From contig NZ_FQVG01000015.1 of assembly GCF_900129265.1 (NCBI RefSeq), forward strand, positions 1 through 45,908: a stretch of DNA of 45,908 bases, read 5' to 3'. The DNA is from Caloramator proteoclasticus DSM 10124. GTDB lineage: Bacteria; Bacillota; Clostridia; Clostridiales; Caloramatoraceae. The translations under genes and the position numbers were made by a program. The notes under the pieces were generated by a model. It was not told where the DNA came from. It worked only from the letters and a program-made list of their open reading frames with translations, and did no database searches. Shown in pieces: positions 1 to 7,399 of the stretch (positions are counted from its first letter, which is position 1; every line of letters starts with the position of its first letter).

Positions 1-1
1 A

Positions 2-1204
2 TTATTCAAAAATCTTAGCAACAACACCAGCACCTACAGTTCTTCCACCTTCACGGATAGCGAATCTTAATCCTTCTTCCATAGCGATTGGAGTGATTAG
101 TTCAACTTCCATGTTGATGTGGTCTCCTGGCATACACATTTCAACGCCTTCTGGTAGCTTAATTGAACCTGTAACGTCTGTTGTTCTGAAGTAGAATTGT
201 GGTCTGTATCCGTTGAAGAATGGAGTATGTCTTCCACCTTCTTCTTTCTTTAATACGTATACTTGACCTTCAAACTTCTTGTGTGGATTTACTGATCCTG
301 GCTTTGCAAGTACTTGACCTCTTTCTATTTCGTCTCTTGTTACACCTCTTAGAAGTGCTCCTATGTTGTCTCCTGCTTCTGCCATATCAAGTATCTTTCT
401 GAACATTTCTACTCCAGTTACTACTGTCTTCTTCTTTTCATCTGATAGTCCTACGATTTCTACTTCGTCTCCTACCTTTAGTACTCCTCTTTCTACTCTA
501 CCAGTTGCAACTGTTCCTCTTCCTGTTATTGTGAATACGTCTTCTACTGGCATTAGGAATGGCTTATCTCTATCTCTTTCTGGTGTTGGAATGTAGCTAT
601 CTACTGTGTTCATTAGCTCTAATATCTTTCCACACCATTGACATTCTGGCTTTCCACATCCACATTCAAGTGCTTGTAGTGCTGATCCTACTACGATTGG
701 AGTGTCATCTCCTGGGAATTCATATTCGTTTAGTAGGTCTCTGATTTCCATTTCTACAAGGTCGATTAGTTCTGGGTCATCTACCATATCTGCCTTGTTT
801 AGGAATACTACAATGTATGGAACACCAACTTGTCTTGCAAGTAGTATGTGCTCTCTTGTTTGTGGCATTGGACCATCTGCTGCACTAACTACAAGGATTG
901 CTCCGTCCATTTGTGCTGCTCCTGTTATCATGTTCTTTACGTAGTCAGCGTGTCCTGGACAGTCAACGTGTGCATAGTGTCTTGTTTCTGTTTCGTATTC
1001 AACGTGTGCTGTGTTGATTGTTATTCCTCTTTCCTTTTCTTCTGGTGCCTTATCTATTTCGTCATACTTTGTTGCTTGTGCTCTTCCGTATTGAGCTAAT
1101 ACTGTTGTTATTGCTGCTGTTAATGTTGTCTTACCGTGGTCTACGTGTCCTATTGTTCCTATGTTTACGTGTGGCTTGGTTCTCTCAAAATGTGCCTTTG
1201 CCAT
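2..1204 (-). CDS. tuf: Elongation factor Tu
   Basis: EF-Tu is the GTPase that carries aminoacyl-tRNA to the ribosomal A site. The 400-residue protein is complete, ending in TAA at the window edge. The P-loop GHVDHGKT lies at about residues 19-26, DCPGH at 81-85 and NKAD at 136-139, followed by the two beta-barrel domains. Residues 181-191 hold a cysteine cluster (Cys181, 183, 188, 191; [11 protein letters not shown]) inside the G domain. Most EF-Tu lack it, although I recall similar inserts in other Clostridia. The start is ATG with AGGAGG about 8 bases upstream. The gene lies just downstream of tRNA-Thr in the same direction with no terminator between, so the two are probably co-transcribed from the promoter at 1509-1537, as in thrT-tufB of enterobacteria. 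Confidence 0.98.
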   Translation of the reverse strand: MAKAHFERTKPHVNIGTIGHVDHGKTTLTAAITTVLAQYGRAQATKYDEIDKAPEEKERGITINTAHVEYETETRHYAHVDCPGHADYVKNMITGAAQMDGAILVVSAADGPMPQTREHILLARQVGVPYIVVFLNKADMVDDPELIDLVEMEIRDLLNEYEFPGDDTPIVVGSALQALECGCGKPECQWCGKILELMNTVDSYIPTPERDRDKPFLMPVEDVFTITGRGTVATGRVERGVLKVGDEVEIVGLSDEKKKTVVTGVEMFRKILDMAEAGDNIGALLRGVTRDEIERGQVLAKPGSVNPHKKFEGQVYVLKKEEGGRHTPFFNGYRPQFYFRTTDVTGSIKLPEGVEMCMPGDHINMEVELITPIAMEEGLRFAIREGGRTVGAGVVAKIFE

Positions 1205-1247
1205 TTCTCTTCTCCTCCTTTATGTATAGTTTTAAATATAGCAAAAT

Positions 1248-1325
1248 TTGAACTTCCCTTTTTGGGTTCCTGCTTCACAGATTCTTAATCTCCACAGGCG
1301 TAACTTCGGGTTGTTCATACCCTAC
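1248..1325 (-). ncRNA. Orphan omega-RNA-like scaffold (IS200/IS605 right-end remnant)
   Basis: On the minus strand this segment folds like the RNA scaffold at the right end of TnpB-bearing IS200/IS605 elements. In order it shows a GGGT...ACCC hairpin with GAAC in its loop, then CCTG...CAGG closing a helix around AGATT-AAG-AATCT, then GAAGCAGGAACCC-AAAAA-GGGAAGTTCAA. The loop GAAC can pair with the terminal GTTC as a pseudoknot. A further hairpin (CGCCC...GGGCG, 1336-1356) lies upstream and could be a left-end remnant. No tnpA or tnpB is present between tRNA-Thr (1406) and tuf (1204). The sequence that would act as guide starts at 1247 and is the tuf leader. The family assignment rests on remembered features and was not searched. 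Confidence 0.6.
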
Positions 1326-1405
1326 TTTATTTTTTCGCCCATTTTTAAATGGGGCGATATGTCTAACAGAAAAACTTACCCTGGTGTTTCATAAAAGTAA
1401 AATAA

Positions 1406-1481
1406 TGGAGCCCATGATCGGGATTGAACCGACGACCTCCACCTTACCAAGGTGACGCTCTGCCTACTGAGCTACATGGGC
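1406..1481 (-). tRNA. tRNA-Thr (GGT)
   Basis: The minus strand folds into a 76-base cloverleaf. The acceptor stem is GCCCATG/CATGGGC, the D stem GCTC/GAGC, the anticodon stem TCACC/GGTGG with loop TTGGTAA (anticodon GGT), and the T arm GTCGG-TTCGATC-CCGAT. The 3' CCA is encoded. It reads ACC and ACU codons. The gene is followed by tuf. Confidence 0.97.
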
Positions 1482-1508
1482 AAAGCTCAGAATACACTTC
1501 AGTATTAT

Positions 1509-1537
1509 ATTGTACACTCTTTAAAAAAATATGTCAA
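1509..1537 (-). promoter_or_regulatory. Sigma-A type promoter for tRNA-Thr and tuf
   Basis: On the minus strand there is TTGACA (1532-1537), a 17-bp spacer and TACAAT (1509-1514), about 28 bp upstream of the mature tRNA 5' end. No other good promoter is obvious between the tRNA and tuf, so it probably serves both. Confidence 0.8.
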
Positions 1538-1545
1538 TATTATAA

Positions 1546-2187
1546 TTAATCCTCTGTTAATAGCTTCTCTATTTTTCTTTTTACCCTTTGAAGTGCATTA
1601 TCGATGGATTTTGCATGTCTATCTAAATCACAGGCAATCTCCTGATAGGTCTTTCCATTAAGATAACTTCTTAAAACCTCAAGCTCTAAATCACTTAATA
1701 CTTCCCTCATTCTTCTTTCAATCTTTTTTCTCTGTTCCCTGCTTATTATAAGTTCCTCTGGGTCTGATACATATATCGTAGATAAAACGTCAATAAGCGT
1801 TCTATCTGATTCTTCATCATAAACAGGTTTATTTAGAGATATGTAGCTATTTAAAGGAATATGTTTCTGTCTTGTTGCCGTTTTAATTGCTGTTATTATT
1901 TGTCTTGTTATGCATATTTCAGCAAAAGCCCTAAATGAAGCAAGAGTCTCGGGTCTAAAATCTCTAATCGCTTTATATAGACCTATCATACCCTCTTGAT
2001 ATAAATCTTCCTTTTCAGCACCTACCAAAAAATAACTCTTAGCCTTTGATTTAACATAATTTTTATATTTATTAATTAAATATTCCTCGGCTTTAGTATC
2101 CCCCTTTTTGGCAAGTTCAACAATTTCTTCATCCACCATATCAATATATTTCAACATTTTATTTTGTGTAGCTACATTATAACTCAA
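1546..2187 (-). CDS. sigH: RNA polymerase sporulation sigma factor SigH
   Basis: SigH (sigma-30) directs early stationary-phase and sporulation transcription. The 213-residue length equals the usual family length. Region 2 carries DLYQEGMIGLYKAIRDF followed by SFRAFAEICITRQI, the -10 recognition and core-binding helices. Region 4 near the C-terminus carries the helix-turn-helix LEVLRSYLNGKTYQEIACDL. The start is TTG at 2185-2187, chosen because a strong AGGGGGGG Shine-Dalgarno sequence sits just upstream; a later ATG has no such site. The place between yacP and the tuf region matches the conserved Firmicutes order. No sporulation gene other than this and the regulators nearby is present. Confidence 0.95.
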   Translation of the reverse strand: MSYNVATQNKMLKYIDMVDEEIVELAKKGDTKAEEYLINKYKNYVKSKAKSYFLVGAEKEDLYQEGMIGLYKAIRDFRPETLASFRAFAEICITRQIITAIKTATRQKHIPLNSYISLNKPVYDEESDRTLIDVLSTIYVSDPEELIISREQRKKIERRMREVLSDLELEVLRSYLNGKTYQEIACDLDRHAKSIDNALQRVKRKIEKLLTED

Positions 2188-2260
2188 TTTAACCCCCCCT
2201 AAATCAAAGGCCTTAACTAAATTAAATTATAATGCTAAATCTTCCACAAATCAAGTATTT

Positions 2261-2779
2261 TCAACGCTTTCGACGCATTTTTTCAAGTTTTTCCAAAATC
2301 TCATCATCTAAAACATCAGCAAGTGTTATTGTTTTATCTTTATAGCTAACATTCGACTTTTTGTAAACATCCTTTTTTAAAGACTCTATCTCCCACCAAA
2401 GCTCTGATGGTGTAATTCGTACACCACCCATCTGAAGTACTATTCTCTGTTCTATGTAATCAGAAGTTACAACATAAACCTGACCTTTTTTTGAATACTT
2501 AGCTACATTTCTTTCTATAAAGCAATCGGCAGTTTCACCCTCTTTTGTATATACCACCTCAATACTCCCCACCATTTGTCTACTCTCTATGTTACCTTTT
2601 TTAAGATGTGCATCAAATACAACTATTATGTGTGTATTTTTTACAACAGAATACTCCTGTAATAGATCAATAAGTTTATCTCTTGCATAATCTAAATTTT
2701 CATCTTTAATACTTTTTAAAACCTTCCATTGATTTATAACATTGTAGCCATCTACAAACATATATCTTGTAAACTCCAC
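2261..2779 (-). CDS. rae1: NYN-domain ribosome-associated mRNA endonuclease (YacP/Rae1)
   Basis: This is a 172-residue NYN/PIN-like protein. In Bacillus the family member Rae1 cleaves mRNA in the ribosomal A site. Acidic residues of the PIN-like active site are visible in FVDGYNVIN near the N-terminus, VVFDAH in the middle and VTSDYIEQ near residue 115. The C-terminal extension is basic (KMRRKR). The start is GTG at 2777-2779, immediately after the rlmB stop with one base between, so the two are translationally coupled. The order rlmB-yacP-sigH is the conserved one. Function beyond the family assignment is inferred. Confidence 0.88.
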   Translation of the reverse strand: MEFTRYMFVDGYNVINQWKVLKSIKDENLDYARDKLIDLLQEYSVVKNTHIIVVFDAHLKKGNIESRQMVGSIEVVYTKEGETADCFIERNVAKYSKKGQVYVVTSDYIEQRIVLQMGGVRITPSELWWEIESLKKDVYKKSNVSYKDKTITLADVLDDEILEKLEKMRRKR

Positions 2780-2780
2780 C

Positions 2781-3557
2781 TTATATTCCCCTCTGTCTTA
2801 TAACTTCATACATAACAACTCCTGCTGCAACAGACGCATTTAAGGAATTGACTTCCCCCATCATTGGTATTTTTACAATTACGTCGCAATTTTCTTTAAC
2901 AAGCCTTGAAAGACCCTTACCTTCACTTCCAATAACAAGTCCAATAGGTCCCTTTAGATTTGTTTTGTAGCTTACCTCGCCATCCATATCTGTTCCTATT
3001 ATCCAAAGTCCCTTTTCCTTTAATTCCTTTATAGTTTGAGTTAAGTTTGTAACCTTAGCAACCTTTGTGTGCATTGCTGCCCCAGCAGATGCCTTTATAA
3101 CAGTAGGTGTAACTAATGCAGATCTTCTTTTTAAAATTATAACTCCGTGGGCACCAAATACATTAGCAGACCTTATAATGGAACCCAAATTATGGGGGTC
3201 CTCAATTTCATCAAGCAATATTACAAAGGGTTCTTCACCCTTATTTTTTGCATATTCTAAAATCTCATCTACTGTTGAATATTTATAAGGAGATACCTGT
3301 GCAATAACCCCTTGATGAACATTAATTACAGACATATCATCAAGCTTTTTTCTATCAACTTCAATAACAGGAATTCCCTTTTCCTTTGCTAACGCATTTA
3401 TGAGTTTCATAGGCCCTTCTTGTGACAAACCCTTTGCAATATAAATCTTTTCTACTGTAGTTTCTGATTTTAAAGCCTCTATAACAGGATTTTTTCCTTC
3501 AACTATATTTTCCATATTTTCATTTTTAAAATCAGATTTCTTCTTTTTTTTATCCAT
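2781..3557 (-). CDS. rlmB: 23S rRNA (guanosine-2'-O-) methyltransferase RlmB
   Basis: This SpoU/TrmH-family (SPOUT fold) methyltransferase acts on G2251 of 23S rRNA in the peptidyl-transferase P loop. An N-terminal substrate-binding domain starts at EGKNPVIEAL. The catalytic domain carries motif 1 (LDEIEDPHNLGSIIRSA), motif 2 (GLVIGSEGKGLSRLV) and motif 3 (IPMMGEVNSLNASVAAGVV), which form the knotted S-adenosylmethionine site. At 258 residues it is of usual length. A lysine-rich head (MDKKKKK) precedes the domain and may be a short RNA-binding tail. It lies 14 bases after thyX and immediately before yacP in one operon. Confidence 0.95.
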   Translation of the reverse strand: MDKKKKKSDFKNENMENIVEGKNPVIEALKSETTVEKIYIAKGLSQEGPMKLINALAKEKGIPVIEVDRKKLDDMSVINVHQGVIAQVSPYKYSTVDEILEYAKNKGEEPFVILLDEIEDPHNLGSIIRSANVFGAHGVIILKRRSALVTPTVIKASAGAAMHTKVAKVTNLTQTIKELKEKGLWIIGTDMDGEVSYKTNLKGPIGLVIGSEGKGLSRLVKENCDVIVKIPMMGEVNSLNASVAAGVVMYEVIRQRGI

Positions 3558-3571
3558 AATCTTTCTCTCCT

Positions 3572-4345
3572 TTATATGTTTTGTAAATATCTTTCCCTAA
3601 TCTCCTTTTGTTTACCACAGCTCATACTTCCCTCTTTACAAACACCCTTTACACAGGATGGGCCTGCATACTTAAATATAGTTGGTGCCACTTGTTTTAC
3701 AAGCTTTAACATTTCATCCGCCACCTGTCTTATTTCCCATTGTGCTCTTGTGCAACATCTATGATTAAAGAAATTTAAGAGCGTTCTTGCATTCATTGTA
3801 ACAACAATCTTAGTTTCACAGGCATTTGGAAAAACATAGCGTGCATCTTCAATCGCCATCTTTTCAGCCCTTCTTTCAGCACTCTTTTCATCTTCTCCCT
3901 CTTCAATTAATCTTTTTTTATGGTTCTCCTTTAATATAGCCGCAATTTTGTCATAGTATTCTTGATCCTTCTTCATTGCCTCTATAAATAAATTCAATGC
4001 CTCCTCATTCTGTGCAATTGCTGGAGGAATAACATACTCAAATTGATTAAGCCTAACATATCTTTGGCTTTGTTGTGAATATGAAGCTATTCTATGTCTT
4101 ACAAGCTGATGACTGCAGGCTCTTGATATACCCTCTATCGCAAAAGTAAAACTTATGTGTTCTATAGGAGACTCGTGTCCTAAAGACATAAGCATATTTA
4201 AAAACTTCTGTGTTGATTCATCATCAAGTTTTTTAGAAATTTCTTCAACCCCAACTGCACTATAACACAACTTCGCAGCTGAAGCCACTATTTTTTCAGC
4301 ATCAGGAGTATAGGCCAAAAGCTTAACTTTTAATTTTGATTCCAT
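3572..4345 (-). CDS. thyX: Flavin-dependent thymidylate synthase ThyX
   Basis: ThyX converts dUMP to dTMP using methylene-tetrahydrofolate and FAD/NADPH. The diagnostic motif [15 protein letters not shown] binds FAD and dUMP. The open frame extends to a GTG at 4363 that overlaps the mrnC stop, but ATG at 4345 ([10 protein letters not shown]) has a GAGGGATGGTG ribosome-site-like stretch upstream and matches the usual N-terminus, so I chose it. The C-terminus has several cysteines ([13 protein letters not shown]). No thyA is seen in this window. ThyX sits inside the mrnC-rlmB operon, an extra gene compared with the Bacillus order. Confidence 0.96.
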   Translation of the reverse strand: MESKLKVKLLAYTPDAEKIVASAAKLCYSAVGVEEISKKLDDESTQKFLNMLMSLGHESPIEHISFTFAIEGISRACSHQLVRHRIASYSQQSQRYVRLNQFEYVIPPAIAQNEEALNLFIEAMKKDQEYYDKIAAILKENHKKRLIEEGEDEKSAERRAEKMAIEDARYVFPNACETKIVVTMNARTLLNFFNHRCCTRAQWEIRQVADEMLKLVKQVAPTIFKYAGPSCVKGVCKEGSMSCGKQKEIRERYLQNI

Positions 4346-4359
4346 AAAAACACCATCCC

Positions 4360-4773
4360 TCACATATTAATTCTATTTAACGTAATATCTATAATTTCGT
4401 CAAGTCTTTCATATCTTCTTGTTAAAAAAAGATATCCTATAAGCCCTTCAAAGGCTGTAGCCATCTTATAATCAAACAAATTTGCATTTTTAGGAACGTG
4501 TCCAACCTTTGCATTTCTTGTTCTCCTTACTATATCAAGTTCCTCTTCTGTAAGAATAGGTTCAATTTCCCTTAAAAACTGTGCTTGATTTGAAGCCTTT
4601 ACATACATAATTGAAGCTCTATGAATTTGATTTGGCTTTACTATACCCTTTGTAATAAGATGGCTTCTTACAAACATCTCATATACCGCATCTCCAATAT
4701 ATGCCCAAATAATAGGGTTAAGTAGTCCTACTTCCCTTTCACTAAGTCCTATATACTTGTCAATATTTAACAT
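4360..4773 (-). CDS. mrnC: Mini-ribonuclease III
   Basis: Mini-RNase III matures the 5' and 3' ends of 23S rRNA. The protein has 137 residues and is an RNase III catalytic domain without the double-stranded RNA-binding domain, as expected. Catalytic features are [18 protein letters not shown] (the Asp/Glu metal site) and [13 protein letters not shown] near the C-terminus. It is placed downstream of cysS and upstream of thyX/rlmB, as in other Firmicutes. The far N-terminal start is ATG with an AAGAAAGGGAG ribosome site. Confidence 0.94.
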   Translation of the reverse strand: MLNIDKYIGLSEREVGLLNPIIWAYIGDAVYEMFVRSHLITKGIVKPNQIHRASIMYVKASNQAQFLREIEPILTEEELDIVRRTRNAKVGHVPKNANLFDYKMATAFEGLIGYLFLTRRYERLDEIIDITLNRINM

Positions 4774-4867
4774 TTTATGCTCCCTTTCTTAATCTTATTT
4801 AATATTAACTTTACACCATTATAACAAAAATATATTATTATATTAATAAAAATATTTGGAGGTTAAT

Positions 4868-5389
4868 ATGAAAAGAGTAAAATCTTTTATCTTTGAAAAC
4901 GATATTAGAATTTTATATGCTTTTAATATAATATACAAACGAAAACTTTTTGACAAGTTGATGCCAATAGTAACCCATCTTGGTGGACCAGTCTTTACTA
5001 TTATGATGCCTGTTTTGCTTATGTTATTTGGAAATGCCTATTTGAAAGAATGTGGTAAAAATTGCCTAATATCGCTATCTACAAGCCATATATGTGTACA
5101 TTTTATAAAAAAAGCCTTTTCAAGACAAAGGCCCTGTTGGATTATTAAAGATTTTTCAACCTTTAATATAGAACTTAAGGATTACTCATTCCCATCTGGA
5201 CATACAACAGCTGCCTTTTCAGTCTTTACAACATTAGCCTTCTTCCTTCCTCATTTATCCTTTTTATTTATCTCACTTGCCCTTTTAGTTGGACTCTCAA
5301 GAGTTTACCTTGGCGTCCACTATCCAACAGATGTATTAGCTGGTATGTTTATCGGTTCATTATTTTCATACATTACTTTTATAATCTAA
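4868..5389 (+). CDS. PAP2-family membrane phosphatase
   Basis: This is a 173-residue integral membrane phosphatase of the PAP2 (phosphatidic acid phosphatase / undecaprenyl-diphosphate phosphatase) superfamily. All three motifs are intact: KKAFSRQRP (KX6RP), PSGHTTAAF (PSGH) and SRVYLGVHYPTD (SRX5HX3D), with hydrophobic helices between. The open frame extends to 4856, but that stretch is the TTTGGAGG ribosome site, so translation starts at ATG 4868. It is the only plus-strand gene in the first 10 kb, diverging from mrnC and converging on cysS. Substrate could be undecaprenyl diphosphate or a phosphatidyl lipid; the sequence does not decide. Confidence 0.9.
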   Translation: MKRVKSFIFENDIRILYAFNIIYKRKLFDKLMPIVTHLGGPVFTIMMPVLLMLFGNAYLKECGKNCLISLSTSHICVHFIKKAFSRQRPCWIIKDFSTFNIELKDYSFPSGHTTAAFSVFTTLAFFLPHLSFLFISLALLVGLSRVYLGVHYPTDVLAGMFIGSLFSYITFII

Positions 5390-5391
5390 AT

Positions 5392-5412
5392 AAGGGGCCT
5401 TAAGGCCCCTAT
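5392..5412. repeat. Duplicated hairpin, left copy (element copy 1)
   Basis: The 18-bp perfect palindrome AGGGGCC-TTAA-GGCCCCT plus flanking bases forms a 21-bp direct repeat identical to 5694-5714. It lies between the convergent PAP2 and cysS genes. Read on the minus strand it is followed by a T-rich stretch (TTATTTAG), so it is probably the original cysS terminator. Confidence 0.9.
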
Positions 5413-5693
5413 CAGATTGTTGACAAAACCACTTGTTAGCTAAAGTATAAAAAAGCCCCTTGAAAGGATTTCTATTGGCTCTTTCATGAGCTTTAACAAT
5501 TATTGCTTTTCGACTTTGAAAAAGTCCGTAATTCGGCACAGGACGTGCCGAGCCGAGCGGCCATCAGGACGATGGCATCGCGAGGGTAGGGCTTTTTCAA
5601 ACAAAGAAAAGCTTAGAATTGCTTAGCGAAATGAAGCGATGCCCAAGAAATCCTTCATGGGGCAAATCAATATATAACTTTTTCAACAGCCTG
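5413..5693 (+). mobile_element. Fold-back non-coding element, copy 1
   Basis: A 281-bp element with imperfect terminal inverted repeats (CAGATTGTTGACAAA on the left; CAGGCTGTTGAAAAA as the reverse complement of the right end). It has no open reading frame. The two halves are complementary along most of the length (AGCCCC.TGAA.GGATTTC against the complement of GAAATCCTTCATGGGGC; CTTTGAAAAAGTCC against GG.CTTTTTCAAACAAAG). The apex is G+C-rich and has two hairpins with the same loop, CGGCAC-AGGAC-GTGCCG (5534-5550) and GCCATC-AGGAC-GATGGC (5560-5576). Three further copies are in this window. Both flanks carry the same 21-bp palindrome. Confidence 0.9.
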
Positions 5694-5714
5694 AAGGGGC
5701 CTTAAGGCCCCTAT
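5694..5714. repeat. Duplicated hairpin, right copy (element copy 1)
   Basis: This is the second copy of the 21-bp repeat at 5392-5412. It abuts the cysS stop codon (5715-5717). On the minus strand the hairpin is now followed by the element end rather than its original T-rich tract. Confidence 0.9.
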
Positions 5715-7118
5715 CTACATCCTCTTCCACCTTACACCCTGTGGTGTGTCCTCTAATATTATTCCCATTGCCTTAAGATCATCCCTTATTTTATCTGCAA
5801 GGGCAAAATTCTTTTCTTTTCTTGCCCTTTGTCTCTCTTCGATAAGCCTTTCTATTTCTTCATCTAAAGATTCTTTTGTATTTTTTTGAAGTATTGCAAG
5901 AGGAGAACCAAGTTCTCTTATTAAATCCAGTGCCTTCTTTGCAATCTCTTTAGAACTTTCAAGATTAATATTACTATTTATATCTCTTACCATATCAAAT
6001 ATAACAGAAATCGCATCGGCAGTATTAAAATCATCATCCATAACATCAATAAATCTATTTCTATATTCATCAAGTTTTAAGCTAAATGTCTTTTCTTCTT
6101 CCTTCATTGCATCATACTTTGAAACTTCAATAACATGTTCAAGATTTGATATCGAGTTATAAATCCTTTCAAGTCCAGCCCTTGCCTGTTCTAATAAATC
6201 GAGGCTGAAGTTTATTGGATTTCTGTAGTGCCCAGATAGCATAAACATTCTAATTACTTCTGCATCATATTTTTCAAGTATTTCTCTTGCAGTGAAGAAA
6301 TTGTTTAGTGATTTTGACATCTTTTGATTATTTACATTTAAATACGCAGCGTGCATCCAATATCTTGCAAATGGTTTTCCATTTCTTGCTTCACTCTGGG
6401 CTATCTCATTTTCGTGGTGAGGGAATACTAAATCTGCTCCACCGCCGTGAATATCTATTGTTTCACCAAGAAGTGAGCAGGCCATTGTTGAACACTCTAT
6501 ATGCCAACCTGGTCTTCCTTCTCCCCAAGGACTTTGCCAAGCTGGTTCTCCCTCCTTCTTTGCCTTCCAAAGTGCAAAGTCCATAGGATTTCTCTTCCTT
6601 TCATCTACTTCTATTCTTGCACCAGCCTCTAAATCCTCTATGCTTTGATGACTAAGCTTCCCATATTCTTTAAATTTAGTTGTATCAAAATAAACATCCC
6701 CATCAACAGCATAGGCAAATCCCTTATCCTCTAAGTCCTTTACAAACTTTATAATCTCATTTATATATTCTGTGGCTCTTGGATTTACAGTTGCTCTTTT
6801 TAAATTTAATGCATCTGCATCCTTGTAATATTCGCCAATATATTTTTCTGCCACATCCTTTACAGTAACACCCTCTTCATTAGCCCTTTTAATCATCTTA
6901 TCATCGATATCTGTGAAGTTTTGAATGAATTTTACTTGATAACCTCTGTACTCAAGGTATCTTCTAATTGTGTCAAATACAATGAAGGTTCTTGCATTAC
7001 CTATGTGGAAGAAATTGTAGACAGTAGGTCCGCATACATACATTTTAACAACGTTAGGTTCTACAGTTACAAAATCCTCCTTCTGTCTTGTCATAGTATT
7101 AAAAACCTTAATTCCCAT
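5715..7118 (-). CDS. cysS: Cysteinyl-tRNA synthetase
   Basis: This class I synthetase charges tRNA-Cys. The 467-residue length is typical. The N-terminal zinc and substrate site [16 protein letters not shown] contains the HIGH-like motif, and ECSTMAC with HHENE supplies further zinc ligands. KMSKSLNNF is the KMSKS loop. The C-terminal DALR-type helical domain and an anticodon-binding tail follow. The start is ATG with AGAGGTGA upstream. A T-box leader (7139-7358) precedes it, so expression should rise when tRNA-Cys is uncharged. It lies downstream of gltX but has its own promoter overlapping the gltX 3' end. Confidence 0.97.
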   Translation of the reverse strand: MGIKVFNTMTRQKEDFVTVEPNVVKMYVCGPTVYNFFHIGNARTFIVFDTIRRYLEYRGYQVKFIQNFTDIDDKMIKRANEEGVTVKDVAEKYIGEYYKDADALNLKRATVNPRATEYINEIIKFVKDLEDKGFAYAVDGDVYFDTTKFKEYGKLSHQSIEDLEAGARIEVDERKRNPMDFALWKAKKEGEPAWQSPWGEGRPGWHIECSTMACSLLGETIDIHGGGADLVFPHHENEIAQSEARNGKPFARYWMHAAYLNVNNQKMSKSLNNFFTAREILEKYDAEVIRMFMLSGHYRNPINFSLDLLEQARAGLERIYNSISNLEHVIEVSKYDAMKEEEKTFSLKLDEYRNRFIDVMDDDFNTADAISVIFDMVRDINSNINLESSKEIAKKALDLIRELGSPLAILQKNTKESLDEEIERLIEERQRARKEKNFALADKIRDDLKAMGIILEDTPQGVRWKRM

Positions 7119-7138
7119 AATATCACCTCTTTTATATA

Positions 7139-7358
7139 AATTTACCCCTCCATCTCCTTAGAGACGAAGGGGCACTCCGTGGTTCCACTCTAATTAGGCA
7201 AAAGCCTCACTCAAAATTATAACGGAATTACCGTTCCTACCTACTAACATTTCGGTAGAAAAGCTCAAGGACGCACTAAAGGAGTGTCCATATAGCTGCT
7301 CACAGCCTAAGACAGCTACTCTCTGAAATGGATTACCTCCTTATTCTTCCCTTCATTG
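7139..7358 (-). promoter_or_regulatory. T-box riboswitch leader of cysS
   Basis: The minus strand carries the conserved T-box stretch AGAGTGGAACCACGGAGTG (around 7170-7190), followed by a terminator hairpin CCCCTTCGTCTC-TAAG-GAGATGGAGGGG and a T-rich stretch. Upstream is a stem I with the AGAGAGTAGCTG...GAGCAGCT distal arm. The probable specifier codon is TGC at 7273-7275, just before the typical CCTTGAGC segment; it matches cysteine. The exact stem I pairing was not computed. Confidence 0.92.
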
Positions 7359-7369
7359 CCTTTTATTTT

Positions 7370-7399
7370 ATTATAGCAAATTTTGTTTTACATATTCAA
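7370..7399 (-). promoter_or_regulatory. Promoter of the cysS T-box transcript
   Basis: On the minus strand there is TTGAAT (7394-7399), an 18-bp spacer and TATAAT (7370-7375), inside the last codons of gltX. It allows cysS to be expressed separately from gltX. Confidence 0.75.

Noticed and set aside
220-1251. Several plus-strand open frames opposite tuf
   Set aside because: They are the antisense of a highly expressed conserved gene, have no ribosome sites and encode low-complexity leucine/serine-rich sequence.
1336-1356. CGCCC/GGGCG hairpin as a tRNA-Thr terminator
   Set aside because: On the minus strand it is followed by A-rich, not T-rich, sequence, so it would not terminate the tRNA transcript. 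It is better explained as part of the IS200/IS605 remnant.
5413-5693. Repeated 281-bp segments as CRISPR or tandem repeats
   Set aside because: The copies are far apart, not regularly spaced and have terminal inverted repeats and duplicated flanks, so they are mobile elements.
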